A stretch of 64,000 nucleotides of DNA from Planctomycetota bacterium. GTDB lineage: Bacteria; Planctomycetota; GCA-002687715; DRQF01. Location: NCBI GenBank assembly GCA_020639295.1, contig JACKGY010000009.1:62001-126000 (forward strand), in the 5' to 3' direction. The first letter of the stretch is position 1. The number at the start of each line of letters is the position of its first letter. The position numbers were made by a program, and so were the translations under genes. The notes beneath the pieces were generated by a model. The model was not told the origin of the DNA, made no database searches, and was given only the letters and a program-made list of their open reading frames with translations. Below are positions 8,234-16,368 of this stretch, piece after piece.

Positions 8234-9237
8234 GCCGACGGCTCCCGCGTCGACGCTTCATCGTCATCCTCGGTGTCGAACTTCTGGAAGACGAAGGACC
8301 GCACCCGCTCGAGACGCTCGATCTGATCGGCGACGGCTGGCGGCGTCGTGGACCCGGGCGATGGCCGGCGCAGGATGCGGAGGAGATCGAGGTACTCGGC
8401 GACGCCGGGGAGCGGCTCGCCGAGGCGGTCGGCTTCGGTCCGATCCACGACCAGGCAGGTCGCCGCCAGCTTCATCACCTCGTCGTCGGCATCGGTGAAG
8501 TGGGCCTTCCCGCGGCGCAGGAGATAGGCGACGAGGCCGGCCTCGTCGCGGGGAAGCCGCAGGGTGTGGACGAGGCAGCGGCGGAGGAAGGCGTCCGGCA
8601 GCTCGCGTTCGCGATTCGTGGTGATGATGATCAGGGGTGCCGCGCCCTGGGCCACCACCATCCTCCCGTCCGGGCCCGCGAAACGGCCGACGCCGAGGGC
8701 ATCGAGCAAACCGTTCGGAACGTCGGGCTCCGCCTTGTCGATCTCGTCGATGAGCACGACGCAGCCGTCGCCGGGTTGCCAACTCGACCCGGCCCCGCCG
8801 GCCTCAGGTCGCTCCGGTTCCGTCGCGAGCGGCAAGCCGGCCGCGCCCGCCCAGTCGAAGGCCCACCAGAGCGGGCCCGGTCGGGTGTAGTGGATGAGAT
8901 CGAGATCTGGGAACTTGCGGTCCTCGGGACGGGACTGGGCCTCGGCGAGCCGGGCAACGAAGTCGATCTCGTACTTGAGATCGCGCGCGTCGATCCGTCC
9001 GTCGACGGTCCGCTCGACGAAGGGCCGGCCCAGGCGTGCCGCGGCCGCCTCGGCGAGCTGGCTCTTCCCGGTGCCGGGCTCGCCGCGCAGGAGGAGCGGT
9101 CGCTCGGCGTCCAGCGCCGCCTGGATGGCCTCGAGGTCTTCCGGTTCGAAGACGTGCCGACGCTCGGGACAGAGCCCCCGCTTCGGGAGCGCCTGCTCGA
9201 GTGAATCCCGACCCTTGTTGTTCCTGGTGCTGCTCAT
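8230..9237 (-). CDS. MoxR-family AAA+ ATPase
   Basis: The 335-residue protein has a complete AAA+ core: Walker A GEPGTGKSQ near residue 53, Walker B as VVLIDEIDKAEPD, sensor 1 as IIITTNRERELPDAFLRRC with candidate arginine finger, and a helical lid. The layout is MoxR-like, a chaperone-type ATPase that normally pairs with a vWA-domain protein to remodel a target. The open frame extends further upstream, but ATG at 9237 is chosen because it overlaps the protease stop by four bases (ATGA) and because the upstream extension is the antisense of the protease gene. Its own stop overlaps the vWA gene start. Central engine of the putative conflict operon. Confidence 0.9.
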   Translation of the reverse strand: MSSTRNNKGRDSLEQALPKRGLCPERRHVFEPEDLEAIQAALDAERPLLLRGEPGTGKSQLAEAAAARLGRPFVERTVDGRIDARDLKYEIDFVARLAEAQSRPEDRKFPDLDLIHYTRPGPLWWAFDWAGAAGLPLATEPERPEAGGAGSSWQPGDGCVVLIDEIDKAEPDVPNGLLDALGVGRFAGPDGRMVVAQGAAPLIIITTNRERELPDAFLRRCLVHTLRLPRDEAGLVAYLLRRGKAHFTDADDEVMKLAATCLVVDRTEADRLGEPLPGVAEYLDLLRILRRPSPGSTTPPAVADQIERLERVRSFVFQKFDTEDDDEASTREPSA

Positions 9238-10718
9238 CGTTGGTGACCTCGGCCACGGAATTTCTGAAGAGAGATGAGGATGCGCGAGAGGCTCAGAGCG
9301 ACGTCGACGTCGTCTAGCGGCCCGCCCTCGCGTCTTTCGTAGATGGCGAGGGAGGTCAAACGATGGATGCTGTCTACGGTCTCGGCGTCGAGACCCCAGC
9401 GTTCCCGATGCGCGGCGCTGTACTCGAAGTACCAGTATCGACCCAGCTCGGGATTGACCGCCTTGCGTTGTGCTTCGGCCATCCTTTTGACTACGGCGTC
9501 GGAGGCGTCGGCGGGCGGCCTGATCTTGTCGCGGAGCCGCGCCTGGGCGTCGAGGCAATGCTTGGCCCGATCGTGGGCAGTCGAGATGTCGGGCCATGAC
9601 TTGGGATCGGTACCAAGGTCGGGCACGAGGGGCATCCGGTTGCGCGGCTTCGGAAAGCAATCAGATCGAGCCGGGTCGGAGTCCTCGAACTGGGCGGGAC
9701 GAGCGTCGTGCCGGGCGGCCACCCCCTCGACGGTCGTGATGGTGTGCGCCTGGACGCCGCGGATGCCATCCACGAGTTCCGTCGTCGCGCTGCGCGCCGC
9801 GAACAGGTTGAGCGCCAGCGTCTCGAAACGATCGAGGAGGGCCGGGGATGGCGCCTTCGGGCTTCGCTCCGGGACGAAGAGCGCGGTCTCGATCGCGGCG
9901 AATACGTCGACCAACGGTGCCGACCAGACGGCCTTCGCGAGATCCTCGCCCTGCGCCTCGGCCAGAGGCTCGAGGGCCGATCGAATCTCCTCGTCAGCCA
10001 GGTCGCGCTCGATCGCCTGGCGCAGCACTTCGCTGAGACCCGCGTCGGGAGCGACGAGATGCTGGCGGAAGTCCGGCAGATCGAGGAGGGTCGCGGCCGA
10101 CACGGCATGTAGGCGGGCCCTGAAGGCCTTCGGGACACGTTCGAGGATGCCGGCGATCCGGCCCCCGACGAAGACCGGAGCCCCCGAGGCGCCGGGCCAG
10201 TCGTCCGGCGGGTTCTCGGGTGGGGCCTCCACGGTGACCTCGAATCGGCCAGAGTCCGGGGCATAGGCCCGGCCCGAGAGGTTGACGGGACTCCGCTTCC
10301 TCGCCCCCGCCTTCCCGACCCTGGCGAAACCGCGGCCGACCCAGTCGACGTCCACGGTATCGTGCCGGGTCGCGAGTTCCGCGAAGGGCAGCGACGGCAC
10401 GGGCGAGCCGTCCTTCGAGGGCATGAGGCGAAGGAGGGCCGCGTCGAGAGGCTGGTCGCCGTCCTTCTCGTCTCGGCCATCCCAGACCAGCGTGGCCTCA
10501 TAGGCCGCCGAGCGCTGCCGGCCATCCCAGGGCCGACCCGGCTCGCGGGGTCGGCCCGCGAAGGTCACGGAGATGGCGTCCGCGTCCGCGGATTCGACGA
10601 CGTGGCTCGCGGTGAGGACGAGATCAGGTCCGACCGGGTAGCCGGTCCCGACTCGCGAGCCCTTGCCCCGCTTCACGCGGACGAAGGCGAGGAGGTTCCA
10701 GTCCGGATGGCGCGGCAT
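9234..10718 (-). CDS. Trypsin-like serine protease with long uncharacterised C-terminal region
   Basis: Residues about 15-215 of this 494-residue protein are a chymotrypsin-fold protease with a complete triad: His in LTASHVVES, Asp in LDAALLRL and Ser in WPGASGAPVF (the GDSGGP equivalent). No signal peptide is visible, so it should act in the cytoplasm. Residues about 220-494 match nothing I recognise; they are mainly helical, with an acidic and Ala-rich first part and a terminal YWYFEYSAAHRERWGLD segment. It could be an effector-associated or VMAP-like adaptor domain. The ATG shares one base with the trypco2 stop (TGATG), and its stop overlaps the MoxR start. Likely the protease effector or activator of the operon. 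Confidence 0.85.
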   Translation of the reverse strand: MPRHPDWNLLAFVRVKRGKGSRVGTGYPVGPDLVLTASHVVESADADAISVTFAGRPREPGRPWDGRQRSAAYEATLVWDGRDEKDGDQPLDAALLRLMPSKDGSPVPSLPFAELATRHDTVDVDWVGRGFARVGKAGARKRSPVNLSGRAYAPDSGRFEVTVEAPPENPPDDWPGASGAPVFVGGRIAGILERVPKAFRARLHAVSAATLLDLPDFRQHLVAPDAGLSEVLRQAIERDLADEEIRSALEPLAEAQGEDLAKAVWSAPLVDVFAAIETALFVPERSPKAPSPALLDRFETLALNLFAARSATTELVDGIRGVQAHTITTVEGVAARHDARPAQFEDSDPARSDCFPKPRNRMPLVPDLGTDPKSWPDISTAHDRAKHCLDAQARLRDKIRPPADASDAVVKRMAEAQRKAVNPELGRYWYFEYSAAHRERWGLDAETVDSIHRLTSLAIYERREGGPLDDVDVALSLSRILISLQKFRGRGHQR

Positions 10719-11014
10719 CAGGAGATGCCTTCGTCATCCTCGGTCTCGTCGGCGGCGATGAGCGTCGGGCCGCCGTCACGGGTCTCCGGCGTGAGCTTGA
10801 GCTGGATCTTCTGCAGGGTCTCCTGGGAGTATTCACCCTTCGCCGAGCCGAAGACCACCTCGAAACCACCGGCGCCGCCCTTCGTGACCGCGACCTGTAG
10901 CTCGAGGGTGACTTCCGCGACGTTGAACCTCATCTCCGAATTGCGGCCATCTTGGCGCGCGTCCAGAAGCTGCTGCCGGATGTGGTTCACGAATTCCCGT
11001 AGTTCGACACCCAT
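10718..11014 (-). CDS. Trypco2 (trypsin co-occurring domain 2) protein
   Basis: The 98-residue protein starts with an amphipathic helix (ELREFVNHIRQQLLDA), followed by strands FNVAEVTLELQVAVTK and FEVVFGSAKG and a QKIQLKLTPE strand, with an acidic tail. This matches the small Trypco2 domain, which was described as travelling with trypsin-like proteases in NTP-dependent conflict systems. It is placed directly before a trypsin gene and shares one base with its start. A strong AGGAGGAAGG ribosome site precedes ATG, marking the first gene of the operon. It may regulate or scaffold the protease; biochemical role unknown. Confidence 0.72.
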   Translation of the reverse strand: MGVELREFVNHIRQQLLDARQDGRNSEMRFNVAEVTLELQVAVTKGGAGGFEVVFGSAKGEYSQETLQKIQLKLTPETRDGGPTLIAADETEDDEGIS

Positions 11015-11141
11015 GCCTTCCTCCTGTCTGCGCCGGTTCGGCGCGCCGCCGTCCGTTCCACGCCGGACCGACCAAGTCGACCTTCTTCGAGACCGGGAGC
11101 GTCTGTCGCGGCCCCTGTCCCGATTGCCTGTGGATGAGGAG

Positions 11142-11168
11142 ATTAAACCCTCCGCCGGGTGCTGTCAC
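11142..11168 (-). promoter_or_regulatory. Weak candidate promoter of the trypco2-protease-MoxR-vWA operon
   Basis: On the minus strand GTGACA (11168-11163) is followed after 15 bases by TTTAAT (11147-11142), about 128 bases before the trypco2 ATG. This is the only AT-rich stretch in the 294-bp gap between the operon and the acyl-CoA synthetase gene. The spacer is short, so this is tentative. Confidence 0.3.
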
Positions 11169-11308
11169 GAACATGCAATCCGGATTCCGAGCGGTCCGCG
11201 TAGAGGAGCCACGATGAACCGTCTCTTCGGCTCAGGCTGCCCGGGTGATGCCGGAGCGTGACGGCCCGACGGCTTCTCGGCCGGGGTGGTTTCCCGTCCC
11301 GTCGACGC

Positions 11309-13531
11309 TCAACCCAGGAGGCGGGCGAGGATGCGGAGGGCGCGGTCGGCGCGGCGGAAGGTGGGGATGCCGCCGCGCTCGAGGAGGCGGACGAGGGGGT
11401 CGTAGAGCGGGCCGGAGTCGACGACGGCGACGAGGGGTTTGGGGCTCGTGCGGGCGAAGTCGACCAGGGCCGGGCCGAGGGCTTCGGGGGCGAAGAGGTC
11501 CTCGTGGTGGTCCGCGCCGGGCGGCAGGGTGTTGATCGCGCCGGAGAGCGGCACGCAACCGACCACGCCCAGGTCGAGCTCGGGTTCGGCCATCATCGCG
11601 CGGACGGAGGCGACGAAGAGCTCGTCGTTCATGATCGGGGTCAGGTCGAGCGGGTTGTGGACGTCGACGATCTCGCCGAGCCGCGCCCGGGCGAAGATCG
11701 CCTCGAGCCGACCGGAGGTCTCGGGCGAGAAGGGGGCCAGCTCGAAGGGGCCGAGGGCGTCGGCCATGGCGACGCACTCGAAGCCGGCGTTCGAGAGGAG
11801 ACCGAGCCGACGGCCGCCGAGGGGACGCCCCGCGAGGGCGGTGGCGACGCGGACCAGGTCGTCGAAGTCCTCGAGGCTCTCGGCGACCAGCACGCCGGCC
11901 TGGCGGCAGAGTTCGCGGGTGACGACGAAGTCGCCGGCGACCGAGGCGGTGTGCGAGGCCGCGGCGCGAGCACCGCTCGCGGAGCGGCCGGCGCGATAGA
12001 GGATCACCCGCCCGCCGCGATCATGGATGCGCCGGGCGACCGCGCAGAAGCGGGCGCCGTCGCCGGTCTTGAAGCCCTCGACGTAGCAGGCGAAGACCTT
12101 CAGCTCCGGGTCGTCCGCCAGATGCTCCAGGTGGTCGGCGACGGTGAGGTCGATCTGGTTGCCGAAGGTCACCAGGTAGCGCGGCCGGAGATCTTCGATC
12201 CAGGTCTGCCGGGCGATGGCGAAGGCGCCGCTCTGGGAGATCAGCGCCATCGGCGCCAGATCGCCCTCGACCGGCGGCAGCTTCCACTTGGGAATGAAGA
12301 GCGTGTCGTAGTGGCCGGGACGGGACCGGATGCCGAGGCAGTTGCCGCCGTTGAGCACCGGCCCGCCCCAGTCCTCGGTGCGGGCCCGGGCCAGGAGGCC
12401 GGCGATCTCGTCCTCGATCGCGGCCCCGCCCTCGCGCTCGGCCATGCCGCCGGGGATGACGATCAGCGCGCGCGCCGAACGCCGCGCGATGACCTCGCGC
12501 AGGAGTTCAGGCACCTGCTCGGCGGCGACGGCGACGATGAGCAGGTCGACCGGCGCGCTCAGCGCCGCGAGGTCGGGCAGGCAGCGACAGCCGTCCAGCT
12601 CGTCGAGGCCCGGCTTGAGGACGGTGACCCGCTCGGCCGGGAAGCCGGCGGCGACCACGTTGCGGAGGATGATCCGCCCCGGGTTCATCTTGCTGGAGAC
12701 GCCGACGACGGCGATGCTCGCCGGCCGGTAGAGGGCCTCGAGGCCGCTCCTCGGCCGCGGCGCCGGCAGGGCCGGCACGGGCTCGCCGATCTTCGCCAGG
12801 ACGTCGAGGGCGACCAGCCGGTCGCCGGCGAGCGCCAGGGGATTGATCTCGAACTCGCTCAACAGCTCCGGCGCGACCGCGCGCGCGAAGGCGGCGAAGC
12901 GGCCGAGCAGGTCGAGGAGCCGGTCGCGATCGAAGAGCGGCGCCCGGCCGCGCTGCGGTTCGCAGAGGGCGCGCACGAGGGCCTTGTCGGCGAGGGCGAG
13001 ACCGAGCTCCTCGGGGCTAGTGGGGCCGGCCTTGAGGATGACGATCTCGTGGCCCGGGCGCAGCTCGCGGGCGATGAACTCGGCGCCGGTGCCGCCGATG
13101 CCGAGGCTCAGGACCGGCCCGAAGTCGGGCGTGTCGCGGAAGCCCAGGAGCAGCTCGTGGCCGAAGCCGGCCTGATGGGGCACGAAGGCGCAGAGCAGGA
13201 AGCCGCGGGCCTCGGGGAAGTCGACGGCGAGGTCGGCGATGGCCTCGGCGACCAGATCGAGGTCGCGCGGCAGGATGCGCACGGCGCCCAGCTCGGTCTT
13301 GTGCAGGAGTTCGTCCTGCACCAGCTTCAGCACCACGCGATCGCCGGGGAAGTTCTCGAGCGCCGCCAGGGCCGGGTCGCCCGGACCGCGCAGGAAGATG
13401 CGGCGCGGCAGGTCGAAGCCGAGGGCCTCGAGGATGCGCAGGCCCTCGGTCTCCAGCAGATGACGGCGGCCGGCCGCGCGCGCCTCGGCGACGAGGTCGC
13501 GGACCAGCTCGAGTGCCTTCAGCTCCGGCAC
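11309..13531 (-). CDS. Acyl-CoA synthetase (ADP-forming), fused ATP-grasp and CoA-binding domains
   Basis: The 740-residue protein has an ATP-grasp (beta) part first, about residues 15-240, with LKLVQDELLHKTELGAV and FEINPLAL, followed from about 260 by the CoA-binding/ligase (alpha) part with YRPASIAVVGVSS, ISQSGAFA and the phosphohistidine motif ASHTASVAGD. This is the NDP-forming acyl-CoA synthetase family, which makes ATP from acyl-CoA plus ADP and phosphate. The beta-alpha order is one of several known fusions. Start is GTG at 13531, overlapping the iorB end by 13 bases, so it is translated with iorAB. It probably cleaves the arylacetyl-CoA that IorAB produces. Preferred acyl group is inferred from context. 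Confidence 0.88.
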   Translation of the reverse strand: MPELKALELVRDLVAEARAAGRRHLLETEGLRILEALGFDLPRRIFLRGPGDPALAALENFPGDRVVLKLVQDELLHKTELGAVRILPRDLDLVAEAIADLAVDFPEARGFLLCAFVPHQAGFGHELLLGFRDTPDFGPVLSLGIGGTGAEFIARELRPGHEIVILKAGPTSPEELGLALADKALVRALCEPQRGRAPLFDRDRLLDLLGRFAAFARAVAPELLSEFEINPLALAGDRLVALDVLAKIGEPVPALPAPRPRSGLEALYRPASIAVVGVSSKMNPGRIILRNVVAAGFPAERVTVLKPGLDELDGCRCLPDLAALSAPVDLLIVAVAAEQVPELLREVIARRSARALIVIPGGMAEREGGAAIEDEIAGLLARARTEDWGGPVLNGGNCLGIRSRPGHYDTLFIPKWKLPPVEGDLAPMALISQSGAFAIARQTWIEDLRPRYLVTFGNQIDLTVADHLEHLADDPELKVFACYVEGFKTGDGARFCAVARRIHDRGGRVILYRAGRSASGARAAASHTASVAGDFVVTRELCRQAGVLVAESLEDFDDLVRVATALAGRPLGGRRLGLLSNAGFECVAMADALGPFELAPFSPETSGRLEAIFARARLGEIVDVHNPLDLTPIMNDELFVASVRAMMAEPELDLGVVGCVPLSGAINTLPPGADHHEDLFAPEALGPALVDFARTSPKPLVAVVDSGPLYDPLVRLLERGGIPTFRRADRALRILARLLG

Positions 13532-14100
13532 GGCGCCTGTTCCTGTCCGGCGGCCAGGGCGCGCTCGTTGAGCGCCACCATGTCCGGACCCATGCGGCCG
13601 AAACGTTCCCGGATCTCGGTCAGGACGCTCTCGATCTTGATCGGCAACAGCCGGGCCGCGGCGCCGACCAGCACGACGTTGCCGGCCTTGGTGGAACCGG
13701 CCTTGCGGGCCAGGGCCTCGGTGTCGACCAGGATCGTGTGGGGTAGCGAGTTGATCCGCTCGACGATGGCGCGGGCGTCGGTGAAGCCGGGGATGTTGTC
13801 GACCGCGCGGGTCGAGGTCACCAGCCAGCCCGTGGGCGCCAACCAGTCGACGTGGCGCAGGCTCTCGATCGGATCCATCGAGATGATCAGATCGGCCTGG
13901 CCGCGGGGCACGAGGTCGCTCCAGATCGGCTGATCGGAGAGCCGCAGGTGGCAGACCACGGCGCCGCCGCGCTGGGCCATGCCGTGAACCTCCGACTGCT
14001 TCATGTGCAGGCCTTCGCGCAGGGCGGCGGACGCGATGAGCGCGGCGACCGAGAGGACGCCCTGGCCACCGACGCCGGCGAGGATCACGTCACACTTCAT
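13519..14100 (-). CDS. iorB: Indolepyruvate ferredoxin oxidoreductase beta subunit
   Basis: The 193-residue protein shows the gamma/pyruvate:ferredoxin-oxidoreductase fold: VILAGVGGQGVLSVA at the N-terminus, KQSEVHGMAQRGGAVVCHLR and later AGNVVLVGAAA. These are hallmarks of IorB, partner of the TPP-binding IorA. Length fits the family. ATG at 14100 is chosen because it overlaps the iorA stop (ATGA); the frame continues upstream but only as antisense-like sequence. The pair decarboxylates aryl pyruvates from aromatic amino acid transamination to arylacetyl-CoA, reducing ferredoxin. Confidence 0.9.
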   Translation of the reverse strand: MKCDVILAGVGGQGVLSVAALIASAALREGLHMKQSEVHGMAQRGGAVVCHLRLSDQPIWSDLVPRGQADLIISMDPIESLRHVDWLAPTGWLVTSTRAVDNIPGFTDARAIVERINSLPHTILVDTEALARKAGSTKAGNVVLVGAAARLLPIKIESVLTEIRERFGRMGPDMVALNERALAAGQEQAPCRS

Positions 14101-15737
14101 GACTGCGGCTCCTTCGCTTGCTTCTTGGTCTTGCGGGCCGCCTCGATGCACTCGCGCACCGCGATGATGACCGACAGGCCCTGGTGATCCATCTCGCGCT
14201 TGAGGATGTCGCGGAACTCCGCGAGCCTCGTGGGATGGGTCTCGACCAGATGGACGTGCTCGGGATTGGCGCCAGTCCCCAGGACCACCTCGTGCAGGCG
14301 GTTCGGCGGCAGGGCGGTGATCTGACCGCCGGTCATCGCCACCACCTGGTTGTCGAGGATGAGCAGGGTCATGGCGGTGTCGGCGGCGGCCGCGTCGATC
14401 AGCGGCGTGACGCCGGAGTGCAGGAAGGTGCTGTCGCCGATGATCGCCACCACCGGATGGATGCCGGCCTCGGAGGCGCCCTTGGCCATGCCCACCGAAG
14501 CGCCCATGCAGACGCAGGATTCGATCGCCGAATAGGGCGGCAAGGCGCCCAGCGTGTAGCAGCCGATGTCGGCGGTGACCAGCGAGCTGGGATACTCGGA
14601 GAGCAGGCCCTTCAGGATCGAGTAGGCGTCGCCGTGGGGGCAGCCGCGGCAGAGCTGCGGCGGCCGCGCCGGCAGTTCGATCGGCGGCATCTCGAACTTC
14701 GGCCGGGCCGGCAGGCCGAGGGCCTGGCGGACCTTGTCCGGATCGAGCTCGCCATCCTCGGGCAGCGCCCCGGAGAGCCGGCCGGTGATCTCGATCGGCT
14801 GGTCGAGGACGCCGCGCAGGAAGCGCTCGACGAAGGGGAAGCCCTCCTCGAGGACCAGCAGGCGGTCGACCTTGGCGGCGAGCCGGCGGATGCGCTCGGT
14901 CGGGAAGGGATAGCTGCCGATGTGCAGGTGCGGCAGGGGCTCCGGCAGCTCGGCCATGTTCTCGAAGTAGTAGTTGCGCGCCAGGCCGCAGGTGATGATG
15001 CCGAGCGGCGCCGAGTGGTCGTCGTTCAGGGCCTGGGTGTAGCCCGAATCCTCCGACCAGTGGCGGATGTCGCGCTGGATGTCCAGCAAGCGACGCCAGC
15101 GCTGCCGGGAGATGCCGGGCAGGAGCACCCAGGAGCGCGGGTCGTCGGTCTTGTGCATCTCGTTCGGGGGATGCGGCTCGCTCCGCTTGACCGCGGCGCG
15201 GCTGTGGGCGAGGCGGGTCACCAGGCGCAGGACGACCGGGATCTGGTGGAGCTCCGAGAGCGCGAAGGCGTCCCGGGTCATGTCGTAGGCTTCCTGCTGG
15301 TCCGCCGGCTCGAAGCAGGGCACGTGGGCGAAGTCGGCATAGAAGCGGCTGTCCTGTTCGTTCTGCGAGCTGTGCATGCCCGGGTCGTCGGCGACCGCCA
15401 GGACCAGGCCGCCCTCGATCGCCACCAGGGCCGAGTTGATGAAGGGGTCGGCGGCGACGTTCAGGCCGACGTGCTTCATCACCACCAGGGCGCGGCGACC
15501 GGCCATCGAGGCGCCGAGGGCCTGCTCGAAGGCGGTCTTCTCGTTGACCGTCCAGGTGGCATTGAGGTCGGTCCGCTCCTTCTGGCCGAGGATGGTCTCG
15601 AGGATCTCGGTCGACGGGGTGCCCGGATAGGCGTAGGCGGCGCTGATGCCGGCGTCGAGCGCACCGAAGGCGACGGCCTCGTCACCGAGGAGCAGGCTTT
15701 CGCGGACGATCGGGGCTTCGTTCATGGTGTCGGTCAT
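14097..15737 (-). CDS. iorA: Indolepyruvate ferredoxin oxidoreductase alpha subunit, lacking the C-terminal ferredoxin domain
   Basis: The 546-residue protein carries the pyrimidine-binding half (AYAYPGTPSTEILE near residue 35, VMKHVGLNVAADP) and the TPP/Mg half (CRGCPHGDAYSIL near 360, CVCMGASVGMAKGA, GDSTFLHSGVTPL). The usual IorA is 600-650 residues and ends with a 2x[4Fe-4S] ferredoxin domain; here the chain ends soon after the TPP domain with a Lys-rich tail, so the clusters are missing and electrons must leave by another carrier. ATG at 15737 has GGAG upstream; a second ATG four codons later is possible. First gene of a coupled iorA-iorB-acyl-CoA synthetase operon. Confidence 0.9.
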   Translation of the reverse strand: MTDTMNEAPIVRESLLLGDEAVAFGALDAGISAAYAYPGTPSTEILETILGQKERTDLNATWTVNEKTAFEQALGASMAGRRALVVMKHVGLNVAADPFINSALVAIEGGLVLAVADDPGMHSSQNEQDSRFYADFAHVPCFEPADQQEAYDMTRDAFALSELHQIPVVLRLVTRLAHSRAAVKRSEPHPPNEMHKTDDPRSWVLLPGISRQRWRRLLDIQRDIRHWSEDSGYTQALNDDHSAPLGIITCGLARNYYFENMAELPEPLPHLHIGSYPFPTERIRRLAAKVDRLLVLEEGFPFVERFLRGVLDQPIEITGRLSGALPEDGELDPDKVRQALGLPARPKFEMPPIELPARPPQLCRGCPHGDAYSILKGLLSEYPSSLVTADIGCYTLGALPPYSAIESCVCMGASVGMAKGASEAGIHPVVAIIGDSTFLHSGVTPLIDAAAADTAMTLLILDNQVVAMTGGQITALPPNRLHEVVLGTGANPEHVHLVETHPTRLAEFRDILKREMDHQGLSVIIAVRECIEAARKTKKQAKEPQS

Positions 15738-16368
15738 GGGGCACTCCAGCTAGCATTCATGCGCGCCCACGAGCAAACTCCGGGCCAGGGAGCGCGCGGC
15801 CCGGAGAGGCCGGGATCGCGCGCCAATAAGGCATTAAGGGCCACGACGTCGCCGCCGCGGCCCTTTGTCCTGCTCGAAATGCCCCAGGGGGAACGGTTGC
15901 CGAGGAATCCGGCCCAGGCAACCGGCCAGAAGACTAGGCCAGCCAGCGGCTGGCGCTCCGAGCGGCTGCGCCTCCAAGCTCCGAGCGGACCGCGCAGCGC
16001 CGGCTGCGCTTCCGAGGCGCGAGGGAGCGCGGCGACCCAGGCCCGCCAGCGGCTGGTGTTCCGGAGCGCCGGCTGCCCAGCCGGCCGAGTGGCGAGCGGC
16101 AGAGCAATCGGCAAGGGAACTAGGCCAGCCAGCGGCTGGCGCTCCGAGCGGCTGCGCCTCCAAGCTCCGAGCGAACCGCGCAGCGCCGGCTGCCCAACCG
16201 GCCGAGCGGCGAGCGGCAGAGCAATCGGCGAGGGAACTAGGCCAGCCAGCGGCTGGCGCTCCGAGCGGCTGGTGTTCCGGAGCGCCGGCTGCCCAGCCGG
16301 CCGGTCCGCCGGCCGCTGGCCGGCCCGGTTGGCGATCGTGATCGAAGCGCGAAGGGTCGACGCTCCGA
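15738..16368. repeat. Intergenic cluster of REP-like hairpin repeats (locus 1)
   Basis: This 631-bp gap holds modular, palindrome-rich repeats. A 75-bp unit at 15933-16007 recurs at 16119-16193 with one mismatch, and its first 36 bases recur at 16236-16271. The core GCCAGCCAGCGGCTGGC is a 7-bp stem with a 3-base loop; another module GCCGGCTGCCCAGCCGGC is an 8-bp stem with a 2-base loop. Each unit begins with the rare tetramer CTAG. Open frames run through the block on both strands, but they only follow the repeats and have no start or domain. The same family occurs at 25.98-26.68 kb. Confidence 0.85.

Noticed and set aside
4510..11014. Mobile island carrying the conflict operon
   Set aside because: No transposase, integrase, tRNA or direct-repeat boundaries are visible and base composition is like the neighbours.
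11258..13933. 891-codon plus-strand open frame
   Set aside because: Antisense of the acyl-CoA synthetase and iorB genes; composition is low-complexity Ala/Gly/Glu/Arg without motifs.
15933..16271. CRISPR array
   Set aside because: Repeat lengths and spacings are irregular (186 and 117 bases), units contain internal palindromes and spacers are not unique; no cas genes.
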